Assembly (NCBI GenBank): GCA_902729415.1
Contig: CACVCF010000445.1
Span: 123,428-187,427 of the forward strand
Direction: 5' to 3'
Length of the DNA: 64,000 nt
Source: Terasakiella magnetica
Lineage (GTDB): Bacteria > Pseudomonadota > Alphaproteobacteria > Rhodospirillales > Magnetospirillaceae
The notes beneath the pieces are model-generated. The model ran no database searches, was not told where the DNA came from, and saw nothing but the letters and a program-made list of their open reading frames with translations. The stretch's first letter is position 1. Every line of letters starts with the position of its first letter. The position numbers and the translations under genes were made by a program. Positions 36,783 through 45,638 of this stretch are shown here, piece by piece.

Positions 36783-37394
36783 TCAATGCTTCCCGCTGGT
36801 CAAAGACTGTTCTGCCTCGGTGAGGGCCTTGGCGAGGGCCTTGAGGTCGGTTTCCGAGATGGCGGTGTTGGCCTGGACCGCCATGGCGCCGCTGTACAGC
36901 GAACGGAAGGCGTTCGTATACCGATTCGACTGCTCGCCCGGCTGCATGGCGCCCATCAGGAAGCTGATGGAGGCGGATATGGCCATCAGCAGCATTTTGA
37001 CATTGGTCCGATTTCTCATGAAGCCGATGATCACTGTAAATGCCGCCGATATTGCTCCCAGGAAGTAGCTGGTGTCGGCCAGATGGCGCGCGACCTTGGG
37101 CCAGACCGAAAGCTGGCGGTTGACCTCATTGATGAGGCCGACCTGACCGGCCGTGGCGGCGGTGATGCTGATATTAGGGTCGCCTTCGAAAAGGTCGGAC
37201 GAGATGAACAGCTTGGTCGAAAACAAGATCGCCATCACGACGATGGTGACCGAGACGGCATAGACCCCGGCTTGTTTATCACTGAGTTCGTCGTCGGCCT
37301 GGGGCGGCCCCCCCGTTTCCTCTGGTTTGGGCGGCGGCGGGGTGGGGGGTGGCGTTACTTTAACTTGTTCAGGGGCGTCGGGGACCAGGGCCAT
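36783..37394 (-). CDS. Unknown membrane protein with Pro-rich N-terminus
   Basis: 203 residues. Residues 13-30 are very Pro-rich (VTPPPTPPPPKPEE). Three hydrophobic helices follow (VYAVSVTIVVMAILFSTKLF, TSYFLGAISAAFTVIIGF, MLLMAISASISFLMGAM), and the C-terminal 60 residues are helical and polar. The start was chosen because GGAGG lies 5 bases before ATG 37394. A longer reading has no ribosome site. I do not recognise a family. It stands alone downstream of hypX on the same strand, about 100 bases away. Confidence 0.65.
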   Translation of the reverse strand: MALVPDAPEQVKVTPPPTPPPPKPEETGGPPQADDELSDKQAGVYAVSVTIVVMAILFSTKLFISSDLFEGDPNISITAATAGQVGLINEVNRQLSVWPKVARHLADTSYFLGAISAAFTVIIGFMRNRTNVKMLLMAISASISFLMGAMQPGEQSNRYTNAFRSLYSGAMAVQANTAISETDLKALAKALTEAEQSLTSGKH

Positions 37395-37494
37395 CGGAAC
37401 CTCCATGAGGATCTGCCAACCCGCATGGCGGCAGATCAGGCATCGATGGATTATCATAAGATTTATATGTGCAAATAAAAAACACTTTTTAGTG

Positions 37495-39357
37495 TCAATG
37501 TTTCCTGCGGTGACGAGCGAGATATAGTGGTGTGCGGCTTTTCGGCACCTTATGGATGAAGTTGTAGCGTGCCACATGGTAGCTGGGATCGAAGCCGTAG
37601 AAGTTCAGCTTCATGTGCTCCAGTTCTTCCGCGCGGTACTGCTCCAGCGGCTTTGCCGTTTCGTCCGAGGCACGGGCCAGCCGCTTGGCGATCAGGCGTT
37701 CATCCAGGGCGGGGTCGGCGGCCAGCGATGCCGCCATCTGTTCGACCAAGGCGCGGAATTCAGGGATGGTGCGGCCAAAACGGGACTCGATCAGCCCCAG
37801 GCGCTCTGCTTCCTCTGTGCCCATGGGCAGACGGGCCTCCACCACTTCGCGGGCCTTATCGGGTCCGCAGCGGCGCGGCAACAGATAGGTCCAGTACTCC
37901 GAACCGTACAGATTGCCCATGCCCTTGTAATGGGGGTTGAGCACCACGCCTTCGCGGGCCAGCACCAGATCGGCGGCCAGGGCCATGAATACGCCGCCCG
38001 CTCCGGCATTGCCGTGCATGGCGGCGATGGTGAGATGGCTGCCGCAGGTGATGATCTCGCGGCATAGGTCATTCATGGCGTTGATGTTGCGCCAGGATTC
38101 CTCGGCCGGGCTGGCCGCCGATTCGATGGTGCACAGATGGATGCCGTTGGACCAGAAATCCGGCCCGCCCATCAGGGCGATGACCTTGGTGGGGCGCTGG
38201 GTGGCGGCGATGAAGGCGTCTTGCAGCCGTTGGCACTGGTCGGTGCTCATGGCGCCGTTGACAAAGGGGAAGTGGAGATAGCCCACCCCATGGCGCTCGT
38301 CGTACCAGATGTCATGATAGCCCGGCACTTCAGGCAAGGTCTCGGTGCCGCTCAGCACCTGGGTGGCGGGAAGCTTCAGGGCGTGCGGCTCTTTCCGCCG
38401 CAGATGGCCGATCCAGACGGCGCCGTCGGTGGTGGCGCGGGCCACCGCGCCGCCATGGCGGGCGATCAGGCTTCCGGGTTCACCGTTCAGACCACTGGCG
38501 GCATGGGCGTCGTAGAGGTAAACCGCCGCACCGCCGATCTCGTCCAGCAGTCCCGGCGTGCCATCGGCCGAGCGGATCTTGCGCAAGACGGCGGCGGTGT
38601 CATCGGCGCTCCAGTTGATGGCGCGGTCAGCCTGTTTCATGGCTGGTTTCCAGGTGGTAGCGGTGGGGCGGCGGGGGCTGGCCTCTGGCGTTTGAGGGAT
38701 CACGTCCGACGAGCCCTCGGGCGAGGAGTTGGCGCATTGAGCGCGCGCGCCTCCTGGCGCGGAAGCCAAGGGCAGCGGAGGCTGCCCGCCCGGCGTTTGA
38801 GGGACCAAGTCCGACGAGCCCTCGGGCGAGGAGTTGGCGCATTGAGCGCGCGCGCCTCCTGGCGCGGAAGCCAAGGGCAGCGGAGGCTGCCCGCCCGGCG
38901 TTTGAGGGACGATTTTATAAAGTGCTTCCAACACACATTCCACCGCCGCGTCGGCGACTTCGTTGCGGTAGAGGCTGGATTTGCTGGCGGGACGCAAGGG
39001 GAAGGTGCGGCTGGCCCAGACCGGCCCCGCATCCATTTCGGCCTCGGCCTGCAACACGGTGACGCCCCAGGTCTCGCGGCCTTCCAGGATGGCCCAGTCC
39101 AGCGCCGCTGGTCCTCGGTCGCCTTCGGGGCCGGGATGAACCACCAGACAGAGATGGTTTTTCCATACTTGTTCCGGGATGGCGCGCTTGAGGAATGGGG
39201 CGATGATAACGTCGGGTGCGGCCAGGGCCACCGCCTCGATGGTAACGGAATCGTTGACGTCGAATTCCAGCGTCACCTCGTGCCTCAGCCGTCCCAGTTC
39301 CACCCATAGGCGCTGGGTCAGGCTGTTGAAGGAATGGGCGAGAAGTAGGATGTTCAT
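37495..39357 (-). CDS. hypX: HypX, CO-ligand synthesis protein for NiFe hydrogenase, with in-frame repeat insertion
   Basis: 620 residues. Residues 1-149 match the formyl-tetrahydrofolate transferase-like domain (IIAPFLKRAIPEQVW, VVHPGPEGDRGPAALDWAI). From about 310 on lies an enoyl-CoA hydratase-like domain (ALMGGPDFWSNGIHL, AAMHGNAGAGGVFMALAADLVLA). HypX makes the active-site CO from formyl-THF via formyl-CoA under oxic conditions. Between the domains, residues 150-184 and 185-219 are two near-identical 35-residue units (PQTPGGQPPLPLASAPGG...) plus part of a third. They come from a 105-bp palindromic repeat and keep the frame. Last gene of the hydrogenase cluster, 75 bases after hypE. Whether the protein still works is untested. 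Confidence 0.88.
   Translation of the reverse strand: MNILLLAHSFNSLTQRLWVELGRLRHEVTLEFDVNDSVTIEAVALAAPDVIIAPFLKRAIPEQVWKNHLCLVVHPGPEGDRGPAALDWAILEGRETWGVTVLQAEAEMDAGPVWASRTFPLRPASKSSLYRNEVADAAVECVLEALYKIVPQTPGGQPPLPLASAPGGARAQCANSSPEGSSDLVPQTPGGQPPLPLASAPGGARAQCANSSPEGSSDVIPQTPEASPRRPTATTWKPAMKQADRAINWSADDTAAVLRKIRSADGTPGLLDEIGGAAVYLYDAHAASGLNGEPGSLIARHGGAVARATTDGAVWIGHLRRKEPHALKLPATQVLSGTETLPEVPGYHDIWYDERHGVGYLHFPFVNGAMSTDQCQRLQDAFIAATQRPTKVIALMGGPDFWSNGIHLCTIESAASPAEESWRNINAMNDLCREIITCGSHLTIAAMHGNAGAGGVFMALAADLVLAREGVVLNPHYKGMGNLYGSEYWTYLLPRRCGPDKAREVVEARLPMGTEEAERLGLIESRFGRTIPEFRALVEQMAASLAADPALDERLIAKRLARASDETAKPLEQYRAEELEHMKLNFYGFDPSYHVARYNFIHKVPKSRTPLYLARHRRKH
38670..38910 (-). repeat. 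105-bp repeat units inside hypX
   Basis: On the minus strand units begin at 38910, 38805 and 38700, exactly 105 apart, each starting (G/A)TCCCTCAAACGCC. The first two differ at one base (38703 versus 38808). The third breaks off after about 30 bases. Dyads inside include GGCAG-cggag-GCTGCC, CGCGCC-tcct-GGCGCG and CCTCG-gg-CGAGG. It is related to the 106-bp units upstream of glgB, sharing the CCCTCAA(A)CCGCCGGGCGGG start, the CCCTTGGCT core and the GGCTCGTCGG end. The length of 105 preserves the reading frame. Confidence 0.93.
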
Positions 39358-39364
39358 GGTTCTC

Positions 39365-39420
39365 AGTCCCTCAAACGCCGGGTGGGCAGGCTTCCGCTGC
39401 CCTTGGCCGCAAGGAGGCCT
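39365..39420 (+). repeat. Partial copy of the same repeat upstream of hypX
   Basis: Plus-strand CAGTCCCTCAAACGCCGGG, then a GGCAGG-cttccg-CTGCC-type dyad and CCCTTGGCCGCAAGGAGGCC. It is a third location of the family, opposite in orientation to the copies inside hypX. It fills most of the 75-base gap between hypE and hypX and probably includes the hypX ribosome-site region. Confidence 0.8.
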
Positions 39421-39432
39421 ACAGATACGCCT

Positions 39433-40482
39433 CTAACAAATCCTCGGCAATTGCTCGCCCGCCAGCCAGTCCACCACCCGCATGCCGCCCATGCCGGTCT
39501 TCATCTGGACGAAGTGGTGGGAATCGTTGCGGCATTCACCGATGCGGGCGGCATTGGCGCCTAAGGGGTGGGCGCGCATGACCGCCAGCAGGCGTTCGGC
39601 ATCGGCTTCGGCGCAGATGCAGATCAGCTTGCCTTCATTGGCGACATAAAGGGGGTCGAGGCCGAGAAGCTCGCAGGCGCCGCGCACTTCCGGGCGCACC
39701 GGCACCGCCGTTTCGTCGATCAGCATACCCACGCCGGCTTGGGTGGCGATCTCGTTCAAGGTCGCCGCCAGCCCGCCACGGGTGGGGTCGCGCAGCACAT
39801 GGATACCGGGCACGGCGGCCACCATCGCCGCTACCAGGGTATGCAGCGCCGCCGAATCCGACACGATCGAGGTCTCGAACCCTAAGGATTCCCGCTGGCT
39901 CATCACCGCGACGCCGTGATCGCCCATGGTGCCGGAAATCAGAATGGCATCGCCGGGTCTGGCCTTGTCGCCGCCGATATCGACCCCCGGCGGCACCAGA
40001 CCGATTCCGGCGGTGGTGATGAAGATGCCGTCACCCTTGCCCTTTTCCACCACCTTGGTGTCGCCGGTCACCACCGGCACCCCGGCCTCTTTCGAGGCGC
40101 GCGCCATGGAGGCGACGATGCGCGCCAGATCGGCCAGCGGAAAGCCCTCCTCGATGATGAAGCCCGCCGACAGCGAGATGGGCCGGGCGCCCGCCATGGC
40201 GACGTCGTTGACGGTGCCGTGAACCGAAAGGCTGCCGATATCGCCGCCGGGGAAGAACAGCGGGCTGATGACATAGCCGTCGGTGGTCATCACCATGCGC
40301 CCGCCCGGCACGTCGAAGGCGGCCTGATCGTTGCGCTGGTTGAGGGCCTCGTTGTCGAAGGCGGCAACGAACAGCTCTTCCACCAGCTGGGCCATGGCGC
40401 GGCCACCGCCGCCATGGGTGAGGTCGACGCGGCCGTGGGCGATGTCCAACGGACGGGGATGGGTACGGCGGGGCAGGGTCAT
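39433..40482 (-). CDS. hypE: HypE, thiocarboxamide dehydratase for NiFe cyanide ligands
   Basis: 349 residues, PurM-like ATP-binding fold. HypE accepts a carbamoyl group from HypF on its C-terminal Cys and dehydrates it to a thiocyanate, which is passed to HypC/HypD. The C-terminus ends PRIC, giving the required terminal Cys349. ATP-site motifs include MTTDGYVISPLFFPGGDIG, GSLSVHGTVNDVAMAGARP and VTGDTKVVEKGKGDG. The start codon abuts the stop of the DUF2442 gene. Confidence 0.96.
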   Translation of the reverse strand: MTLPRRTHPRPLDIAHGRVDLTHGGGGRAMAQLVEELFVAAFDNEALNQRNDQAAFDVPGGRMVMTTDGYVISPLFFPGGDIGSLSVHGTVNDVAMAGARPISLSAGFIIEEGFPLADLARIVASMARASKEAGVPVVTGDTKVVEKGKGDGIFITTAGIGLVPPGVDIGGDKARPGDAILISGTMGDHGVAVMSQRESLGFETSIVSDSAALHTLVAAMVAAVPGIHVLRDPTRGGLAATLNEIATQAGVGMLIDETAVPVRPEVRGACELLGLDPLYVANEGKLICICAEADAERLLAVMRAHPLGANAARIGECRNDSHHFVQMKTGMGGMRVVDWLAGEQLPRIC

Positions 40483-40746
40483 TCAGTGTTGTCCGGGAAG
40501 AGGGGCGCCGGTAATGCGCGAATACAGGACATAGGGGTCAAGGTCGGCTCCATTGGGCCAACAGATGGTCCCCAATTCGGAATTGACCGTGACCTTGGCG
40601 AATTCAGCCGGGTCTTTCAGGACGGAGAAGACGCCCTTGAAGGAAAGAACCTGGGAAAAATCCAGCTCTCCCTCGGTTCCATCCTGGAATCGCAGCATCA
40701 AGGTCCAATCGCCGGTTCGGGTGACTTTGACCACATCCCTGTCCAT
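40483..40746 (-). CDS. DUF2442 protein inside the hyp operon
   Basis: 87 residues. The pattern LRFQDGTEGELDFSQVL ... WPNGADLDPYVLYSRI is that of DUF2442, a small family often linked to toxin-antitoxin-like or regulatory loci and of unknown function. Here it sits between hypD and hypE, with its stop directly abutting the hypE start and a 39-base gap to hypD, so it is co-transcribed with them. No partner gene (such as a DUF4160 gene) is adjacent. Its presence in a maturation operon is unusual. Confidence 0.85.
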   Translation of the reverse strand: MDRDVVKVTRTGDWTLMLRFQDGTEGELDFSQVLSFKGVFSVLKDPAEFAKVTVNSELGTICWPNGADLDPYVLYSRITGAPLPGQH

Positions 40747-40785
40747 GGCTTACTCCAGGGGAGAAATTTTATTGAGCGGCAGATC

Positions 40786-41931
40786 TCAGGCATGGCTATC
40801 CTCAGGCTCCACATCGCGGAACCGTCCATAGGTCCAGTGGGCGGCGCAGGCGCCTTCGGCCGAGACCATGCACGAGCCCATGGGGCTTTCGGGCGTGCAG
40901 ACGGTGCCGAACAGCTTGCAATCCATGGGCTTTTTCACACCGCGCAGGATGGCGCCGCATTCGCAGGCCTTGTTGTCGGGCGGCGAATCCTGGGGCACGT
41001 CCCAGCGTCGCTCGGCATCCCAGGCGGCATAGGGTTCCTTGAGGCGCAGCGCTGAATAGGGCACCAGCCCCAGCCCCCGCCACTCGAACACCCGGCGCAG
41101 CTCGAACATCTCGGCCACCAGGGATTTGGCCTTTTCGTTGCCGTCGCGGGTGACGGCGCGCGAGAACTCGTTCTCGACCTCGAAGCGGCCTTCATTGATC
41201 TGGCGCACCAGCATGCGCACGGCCTGCATCACGTCCAGCGGCTCGAACCCGGCGATCACCACCGGGCGCTGATATTCCTCGGCGAAGTACTCGTAGGGGC
41301 GCGAGCCGATGATGGTCGAGACATGGGCGGGGCCGATGAAGGCGTCCAGTTTGACGGTGCCGAGGTCTCGTACTTCCGGACTGTCGAGGATCTGGGTGAT
41401 GGCCGACGGCGTCAGCACGTGGTTGCAAAAAACGCTGAAATTAGTGATTCCCAGGGCCTGGGCCTGTTTGATGGCGACGGCGGTGGGCGGCGTGGTGGTC
41501 TCGAAGCCGATGGCGAAGAACACCACCTGACGCTCCGGCATGGATTGCGCCAGCTTCAGCGCATCCAAGGTGGAATAGACCATGCGGATGTCGCGGCCCT
41601 CGGCCTTGGCTTTGAGCAGCGACAGGCGCTTGGAGCCCGGCACGCGCAGCATGTCGCCATAGGTGCACAGCGTCACACCCTCTTGCCCCGCCAGCCAGAT
41701 GGCGGCGTCGATACGCCCCACCGGCAGCACGCAGACCGGGCAGCCGGGGCCGTGGATCATGCGCACATTGGCGGGCAGCAGGTCTTCCAGGCCATAGCGC
41801 GAGATAGCGTGGGTGTGGCCGCCGCAGAATTCCATGATGTGATACGAGCGCAGCGGATCGGCCTCGGCGGCGATGGCCTGGGCGATGGAGCGGGCGACCT
41901 CGCCGTCGCGGAACTCGTCGATATATTTCAA
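40786..41931 (-). CDS. hypD: HypD, scaffold for Fe(CN)2CO assembly
   Basis: 381 residues. HypD holds the iron with HypC and carries a [4Fe-4S] cluster. Visible are MEFCGGHTHAI (Cys for iron delivery), GPGCPVCVLP, GFETTTPPTAV, and a C-terminal Cys set (CECGAILRGVKKPMDCKLFGTVC). The start is TTG at 41931, overlapping the hypC stop by 4 bases (TTGA), because the family begins MKYIDEFRD and no ATG is available. Readings that start upstream run through hypC in the wrong frame. Confidence 0.95.
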   Translation of the reverse strand: MKYIDEFRDGEVARSIAQAIAAEADPLRSYHIMEFCGGHTHAISRYGLEDLLPANVRMIHGPGCPVCVLPVGRIDAAIWLAGQEGVTLCTYGDMLRVPGSKRLSLLKAKAEGRDIRMVYSTLDALKLAQSMPERQVVFFAIGFETTTPPTAVAIKQAQALGITNFSVFCNHVLTPSAITQILDSPEVRDLGTVKLDAFIGPAHVSTIIGSRPYEYFAEEYQRPVVIAGFEPLDVMQAVRMLVRQINEGRFEVENEFSRAVTRDGNEKAKSLVAEMFELRRVFEWRGLGLVPYSALRLKEPYAAWDAERRWDVPQDSPPDNKACECGAILRGVKKPMDCKLFGTVCTPESPMGSCMVSAEGACAAHWTYGRFRDVEPEDSHA

Positions 41932-42164
41932 GCCGCGGGCTCCGGCGTCATCTGCTCGATCTCGGCGAACAGGGCCAGGGTCTTGGCCGCTTCCTCCGGA
42001 TCGATGCGCGACAGAGCGTAGCCCACATGGACGATGACGTAATCGCCCACCGCCACGTCGGAAACCAATGCCAGCGACACCACCTTGGACACACCGCCCA
42101 ACTCCACCTTGGCGGACTCGTCGGGCAGGATCTCGGTCACGCGGGCGGGTAAAGCAAGGCACAT
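41928..42164 (-). CDS. hypC: HypC chaperone
   Basis: 78 residues starting MCLALPARV. The essential N-terminal Cys2 binds the Fe(CN)2CO unit on its way from HypD to the large subunit. GDYVIVHVGYALSRIDPEEA is the typical second half. It lies between hypF and hypD and is translationally coupled to hypD. A paralogue (hupF) lies upstream in the same cluster. Confidence 0.95.
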   Translation of the reverse strand: MCLALPARVTEILPDESAKVELGGVSKVVSLALVSDVAVGDYVIVHVGYALSRIDPEEAAKTLALFAEIEQMTPEPAA

Positions 42165-42183
42165 GACGAAACGGTCCTTATTG

Positions 42184-43260
42184 TTAGTCGGTCAGCGCCG
42201 CGACCCAGGCTTGACCCAGGCTGAGACCGGCATCGCCGGGCGAGGCCCGCATGGCGGTCAGGGGCTTGAGGCCCAGGGCGATCAGGCGCTCCGCCAGTCC
42301 GGCACTCAGCACCCGGTTGAAGAAGCAGCCGCCGCCCAAGGCGACGGTGGTGATTCCTGCTGATGATGCGGCATCGGCCACCCACTGCGCCAGCGCCTCG
42401 ATCAGGGTGCCGTGGAACAGGTTGGCACCCCGGACGGGGTCGGTGCAAGCCGACATCAGCGCCAGCAGCGGCAGCAGGTCGAGGCAGCCGCCTTCCATGA
42501 TCCAGGCGCTGGAGGCGATTTCCGGTTTGGTCACCATGGCTTCCAGCGCCATGGGGGCTTGGCCCTCGAACTCGGAGACCGGATGGAGTCCCAACAGGCC
42601 GCAGGCGGCGTCGAACAGCCGTCCGGCGCTGGAGGTCAGTGGCGAGTTCAGCCCCTTGTCGAGGATGGTGCCCAACATGGCGGCGGCGGCATGGGCCTGG
42701 AAGCGCGTGGCGATCTCGTCGCCGCGTCCCAGCCGGTGCAAGGCGGCGGCGGCCATGCGCCACGGCTCGCGCGCAGCCACGTCGCCGCCGGGCTGGGCCA
42801 GCAAGGCGAGATGGCCGATCCGGCGGTAATGGGGGCCGTCGGCCAGCAGCAACTCGCCGCCCCACGACTGGTTGCCCGGCCCCAGGCCGTAGCCGTCCAG
42901 CGACAGGCCGATGATCGGCCCCTGGTGCCCGTGTTCGGCAGCGATGGCGGCGGCATGGGCGTGGTGGTGCTGAACCGGCACCAACGGCAGATCAAGACCT
43001 TGGGCAAAGCGGGTGGAGTGGAAATCGGGATGCAGGTCGTGGGCGACGCGCACCGGCGCCACACCCAGTTCAGCCACCAGTTCCTCCACCGAACGCTCGA
43101 AGGCGGTGATGGCCTCGGGGGTGCCGAGATCGCCGTGGACCGGCGACAGAAACGCTTCGGCGCCGCGGGTCACGCAGATGGTGTTTTTCAGGAACGGCCC
43201 CACCGCCAGCACCGGCGGTACCGCGCAAGGCAGGGCGATGGCGGCGGCGATGGCGCTCAC
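42184..43260 (-). CDS. hypF: Short HypF: carbamoyltransferase domain only
   Basis: 358 residues corresponding only to the C-terminal Kae1-like half of Hyp[16 protein letters not shown] begins where that domain begins, followed by [29 protein letters not shown] (metal-binding His), [17 protein letters not shown] and [11 protein letters not shown]. The N-terminal acylphosphatase, zinc-finger and YrdC-like domains (about 380 residues), which make carbamoyl-adenylate from carbamoyl phosphate, are absent. The start is GTG 43260, overlapping the hypB stop (GTGA), so no hidden N-terminus fits. A shortened HypF1 is known in Cupriavidus, which also has a full HypF2. Confidence 0.9.
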   Translation of the reverse strand: MSAIAAAIALPCAVPPVLAVGPFLKNTICVTRGAEAFLSPVHGDLGTPEAITAFERSVEELVAELGVAPVRVAHDLHPDFHSTRFAQGLDLPLVPVQHHHAHAAAIAAEHGHQGPIIGLSLDGYGLGPGNQSWGGELLLADGPHYRRIGHLALLAQPGGDVAAREPWRMAAAALHRLGRGDEIATRFQAHAAAAMLGTILDKGLNSPLTSSAGRLFDAACGLLGLHPVSEFEGQAPMALEAMVTKPEIASSAWIMEGGCLDLLPLLALMSACTDPVRGANLFHGTLIEALAQWVADAASSAGITTVALGGGCFFNRVLSAGLAERLIALGLKPLTAMRASPGDAGLSLGQAWVAALTD

Positions 43261-44129
43261 CGCGTCTTGCCCGCCACGGCACGGCGCTGGCCCTCGACGA
43301 TCCAGGCCAGCCATTGATCGAACCCTTCGCCGGTGCGGGCCGAAAGCTGGATCACTACGATGTCGGGATTGACGCGCCGGGCATAGGAGATGCAGCGCTC
43401 GACGTCGAAATCCAGGTGGGGCAGCAGATCAGTCTTGTTGAGGATCATCATACCGGCGGCATGAAACATATCGGGGTATTTCAGCGGCTTGTCCTCGCCC
43501 TCGGTCACCGACAGGATCGCCACCTTATAGGCCTCGCCCAGATCGAAGGCGGCGGGGCAGACCAGATTGCCCACATTCTCGATAAACAGCACCGAATCGT
43601 CGGGTACCGGCAGGCGGGCAATGGCGGTCTCGACCATATGGGCGTCGAGATGGCAGCCCTTGCCGGTGTTGACCTGAAGAGCGGGAATGCCGGTGGCGCG
43701 GATGCGGTCGGCGTCGAAGCTGGTCTGTTGGTCGCCCTCGATCACCGCCAGGGGAAAGCGGTGCTTCAGCATCTCGGCGGTGCGGCACAAAAGCGTGGTC
43801 TTGCCCGAGCCGGGGCTGGAGACCAGATTGAGGGCGAACACGCCGTGACTCTCCATCCAGGCGCGGTTGCGCCCGGCGAAGTCGTTGTTGTGGCCAAGGA
43901 TATCCTGCTCGATCTGGACGATACGGCTTTGGCTGAGGCCGGGAACGTGAACCCCCGCCAGCCCCATGCCGAAATGGATGTCCTTGTCATCGCCGTGGCC
44001 ATGATCGTGATGATGGTCATGGTCATGACCGTGGCTATGGTCGTGGTCGTGGCCGTGGCCGTGGCCGTGGGAATGGGAGTGGCCGTGACCCTCGATCTTG
44101 CTGTCGCCACAGCCGCAGACGGTGCACAT
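43257..44129 (-). CDS. hypB: HypB, GTPase and nickel donor
   Basis: 290 residues. It inserts nickel with HypA. The N-terminus MCTVCGC is the high-affinity nickel motif (CxxCGC). Residues 14-46 form a long His/Asp/Gly stretch with about 19 His, a nickel store. The GTPase P-loop is [10 protein letters not shown] (107-111), and the rest of the G domain shows [24 protein letters not shown] and LNKTDLLPH. The start is ATG 44129, overlapping the hypA stop as TGATG. Confidence 0.96.
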   Translation of the reverse strand: MCTVCGCGDSKIEGHGHSHSHGHGHGHDHDHSHGHDHDHHHDHGHGDDKDIHFGMGLAGVHVPGLSQSRIVQIEQDILGHNNDFAGRNRAWMESHGVFALNLVSSPGSGKTTLLCRTAEMLKHRFPLAVIEGDQQTSFDADRIRATGIPALQVNTGKGCHLDAHMVETAIARLPVPDDSVLFIENVGNLVCPAAFDLGEAYKVAILSVTEGEDKPLKYPDMFHAAGMMILNKTDLLPHLDFDVERCISYARRVNPDIVVIQLSARTGEGFDQWLAWIVEGQRRAVAGKTR

Positions 44130-44473
44130 CACTCCACCTCCAATTCCTTGATCCGCATTTCCTCGCCGCCGGTCACGGTGATTTTAGCGCCGTCGCATAA
44201 TGGGCAGAGATCGACCCGCGAGGTAACCTTGATATCAGCCGAGCAATCCATGCACCAAGCGGTGCCGGGCACCCGGATGATCTCCAGCCTGGCGCCTTCG
44301 GTCAGTGGATTGCCCCGCGCCACGGCGTCAAAGCAGAATTCCATGCTTTCCGGTACCACGGTGGATAATTCACCAATTTCCAGCCACACCGTCTTGACCT
44401 TGGTAAAGCCATGGGTGGCGGCTTGATCTTCCAAAATCCGGATCACGCCCTCGGTCAGCGACATCTCATGCAT
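44129..44473 (-). CDS. hypA: HypA, nickel metallochaperone
   Basis: 114 residues beginning MHEMSLTEG. His2 and Glu3 form the nickel site. The zinc site is CMDC ... CPLC (typical CxxC pairs). Works with HypB. The start at 44473 overlaps the end of hupK by 8 bases; the longer reading upstream is hupK in another frame. Confidence 0.95.
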   Translation of the reverse strand: MHEMSLTEGVIRILEDQAATHGFTKVKTVWLEIGELSTVVPESMEFCFDAVARGNPLTEGARLEIIRVPGTAWCMDCSADIKVTSRVDLCPLCDGAKITVTGGEEMRIKELEVE

Positions 44474-45638
44474 ACTGGGCGACCTCGAAGCGGCAGGCGA
44501 CGCAAGGGTCCAGCGCGGCGGCCAGCAGGCGGGCACGCCAGATCAGGCCGTCGTCATCCCTGGCCCCGGTCAGGCCAGCGGCCAGCGGTCCGGCGGGGTG
44601 GAAATTCCATTCGGTGGGCGCCAGGATCTTGTACGTGCTCACCCGCCCCTCCTTCAACGTGACGCCGTGGATCAGCAGACCGCGGGCGGCATCGACCCGC
44701 CCCAGACCGATGCCGCTGCCGCCGGGGGATGGGGGCGGAACGGCTTCGGCTGACAAATCCTGCACCAAATCCTCTGCTTCCTGCAATGCCGCAGCGATCT
44801 CGGCCATGCGGGCGGCGAAGCGGGGCAGCAATCCCGAACCGTATTGGGCCAGCAGCCCGGCCACCAGGGGATGGGCATGCTGGCGCGACAGCGAACCGGT
44901 CTCCAGCACTCGGCCATGGTAATCCGGGCGGGCAAGATAGCGGCCGCCGTCATCGGCGGCCAGCCGTTCGCCCACATCGGCGGGGCCTTCAGCGGGCATG
45001 AAATGGGAAGCGGCGGCGCCAAAGCCGCCAAGGCCGCTTTGCCTGACCCGCCGCAGCAGGCGGGCGGGAAGGCCGTCGCCATGTTCGCACCAGGTATCGA
45101 ACAGGCTGGGGGAATCGACAATCTGGTCCACCGATCCGGCGAAGATATGGGCCAGCAAGGCCTTGAGCGGCGGCAGGATCATGCCGAGGGCGACCGCATC
45201 CACCTCCAGCCGCCCGCCGCCGGGCCGCGCCCAGTCGCCGTCGGGATAGAGGCTGCGGCGGGCATTGTGCACCAGGGGGCGTAACAGGCGGGCGGGGCTA
45301 AGGTCGGGGCTTTCGTCCAGCAGCGCAGGCCAGTCGCGCAGGATGCTGAAGCTGTGTTCGGTCAGGATTTCCAGCAGCAGCAAGAATCGCCGCGCCATGC
45401 GTTGCAGCGGGGACGGAAGCAGCCCCAGTGCGTCTTCGACCGCCGCCGCGCCCGCCAAAGCCTGGGCAGTGCCGCACAGGGCGTAGAGGGTGGGCAGCAA
45501 GGTCGTCACCTGAACAGGATCGCGCCCCGCCAGCAGGCGCGACGCCTGCACCAGCCGGGTCGAGACGATGGCGACATCCGTGACCTTGCTGTCCCTTAGT
45601 CCAAGGGTGACGGTCAAACCGGCTTCAAAGGGGAGCAT
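44466..45638 (-). CDS. hupK: HupK/HoxV-like maturation protein
   Basis: 390 residues, distantly related to the NiFe large subunit but without its first CxxC pair. The C-terminus retains DPCVACRFEV, a partial copy of the large-subunit L2 motif without the His. In Rhizobium and Cupriavidus such proteins act as scaffolds for Fe(CN)2CO assembly before transfer to the large subunit. ATG 45638 overlaps the hupF stop (TGATG). A stretch around 320-335 is Pro/Gly-rich. Confidence 0.85.
   Translation of the reverse strand: MLPFEAGLTVTLGLRDSKVTDVAIVSTRLVQASRLLAGRDPVQVTTLLPTLYALCGTAQALAGAAAVEDALGLLPSPLQRMARRFLLLLEILTEHSFSILRDWPALLDESPDLSPARLLRPLVHNARRSLYPDGDWARPGGGRLEVDAVALGMILPPLKALLAHIFAGSVDQIVDSPSLFDTWCEHGDGLPARLLRRVRQSGLGGFGAAASHFMPAEGPADVGERLAADDGGRYLARPDYHGRVLETGSLSRQHAHPLVAGLLAQYGSGLLPRFAARMAEIAAALQEAEDLVQDLSAEAVPPPSPGGSGIGLGRVDAARGLLIHGVTLKEGRVSTYKILAPTEWNFHPAGPLAAGLTGARDDDGLIWRARLLAAALDPCVACRFEVAQYA

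Noticed and set aside
40786..42162. A 458-residue reading of HypD
   Set aside because: The extra N-terminus is hypC in the wrong frame. HypD starts at TTG 41931 with the family's KYIDEF sequence.
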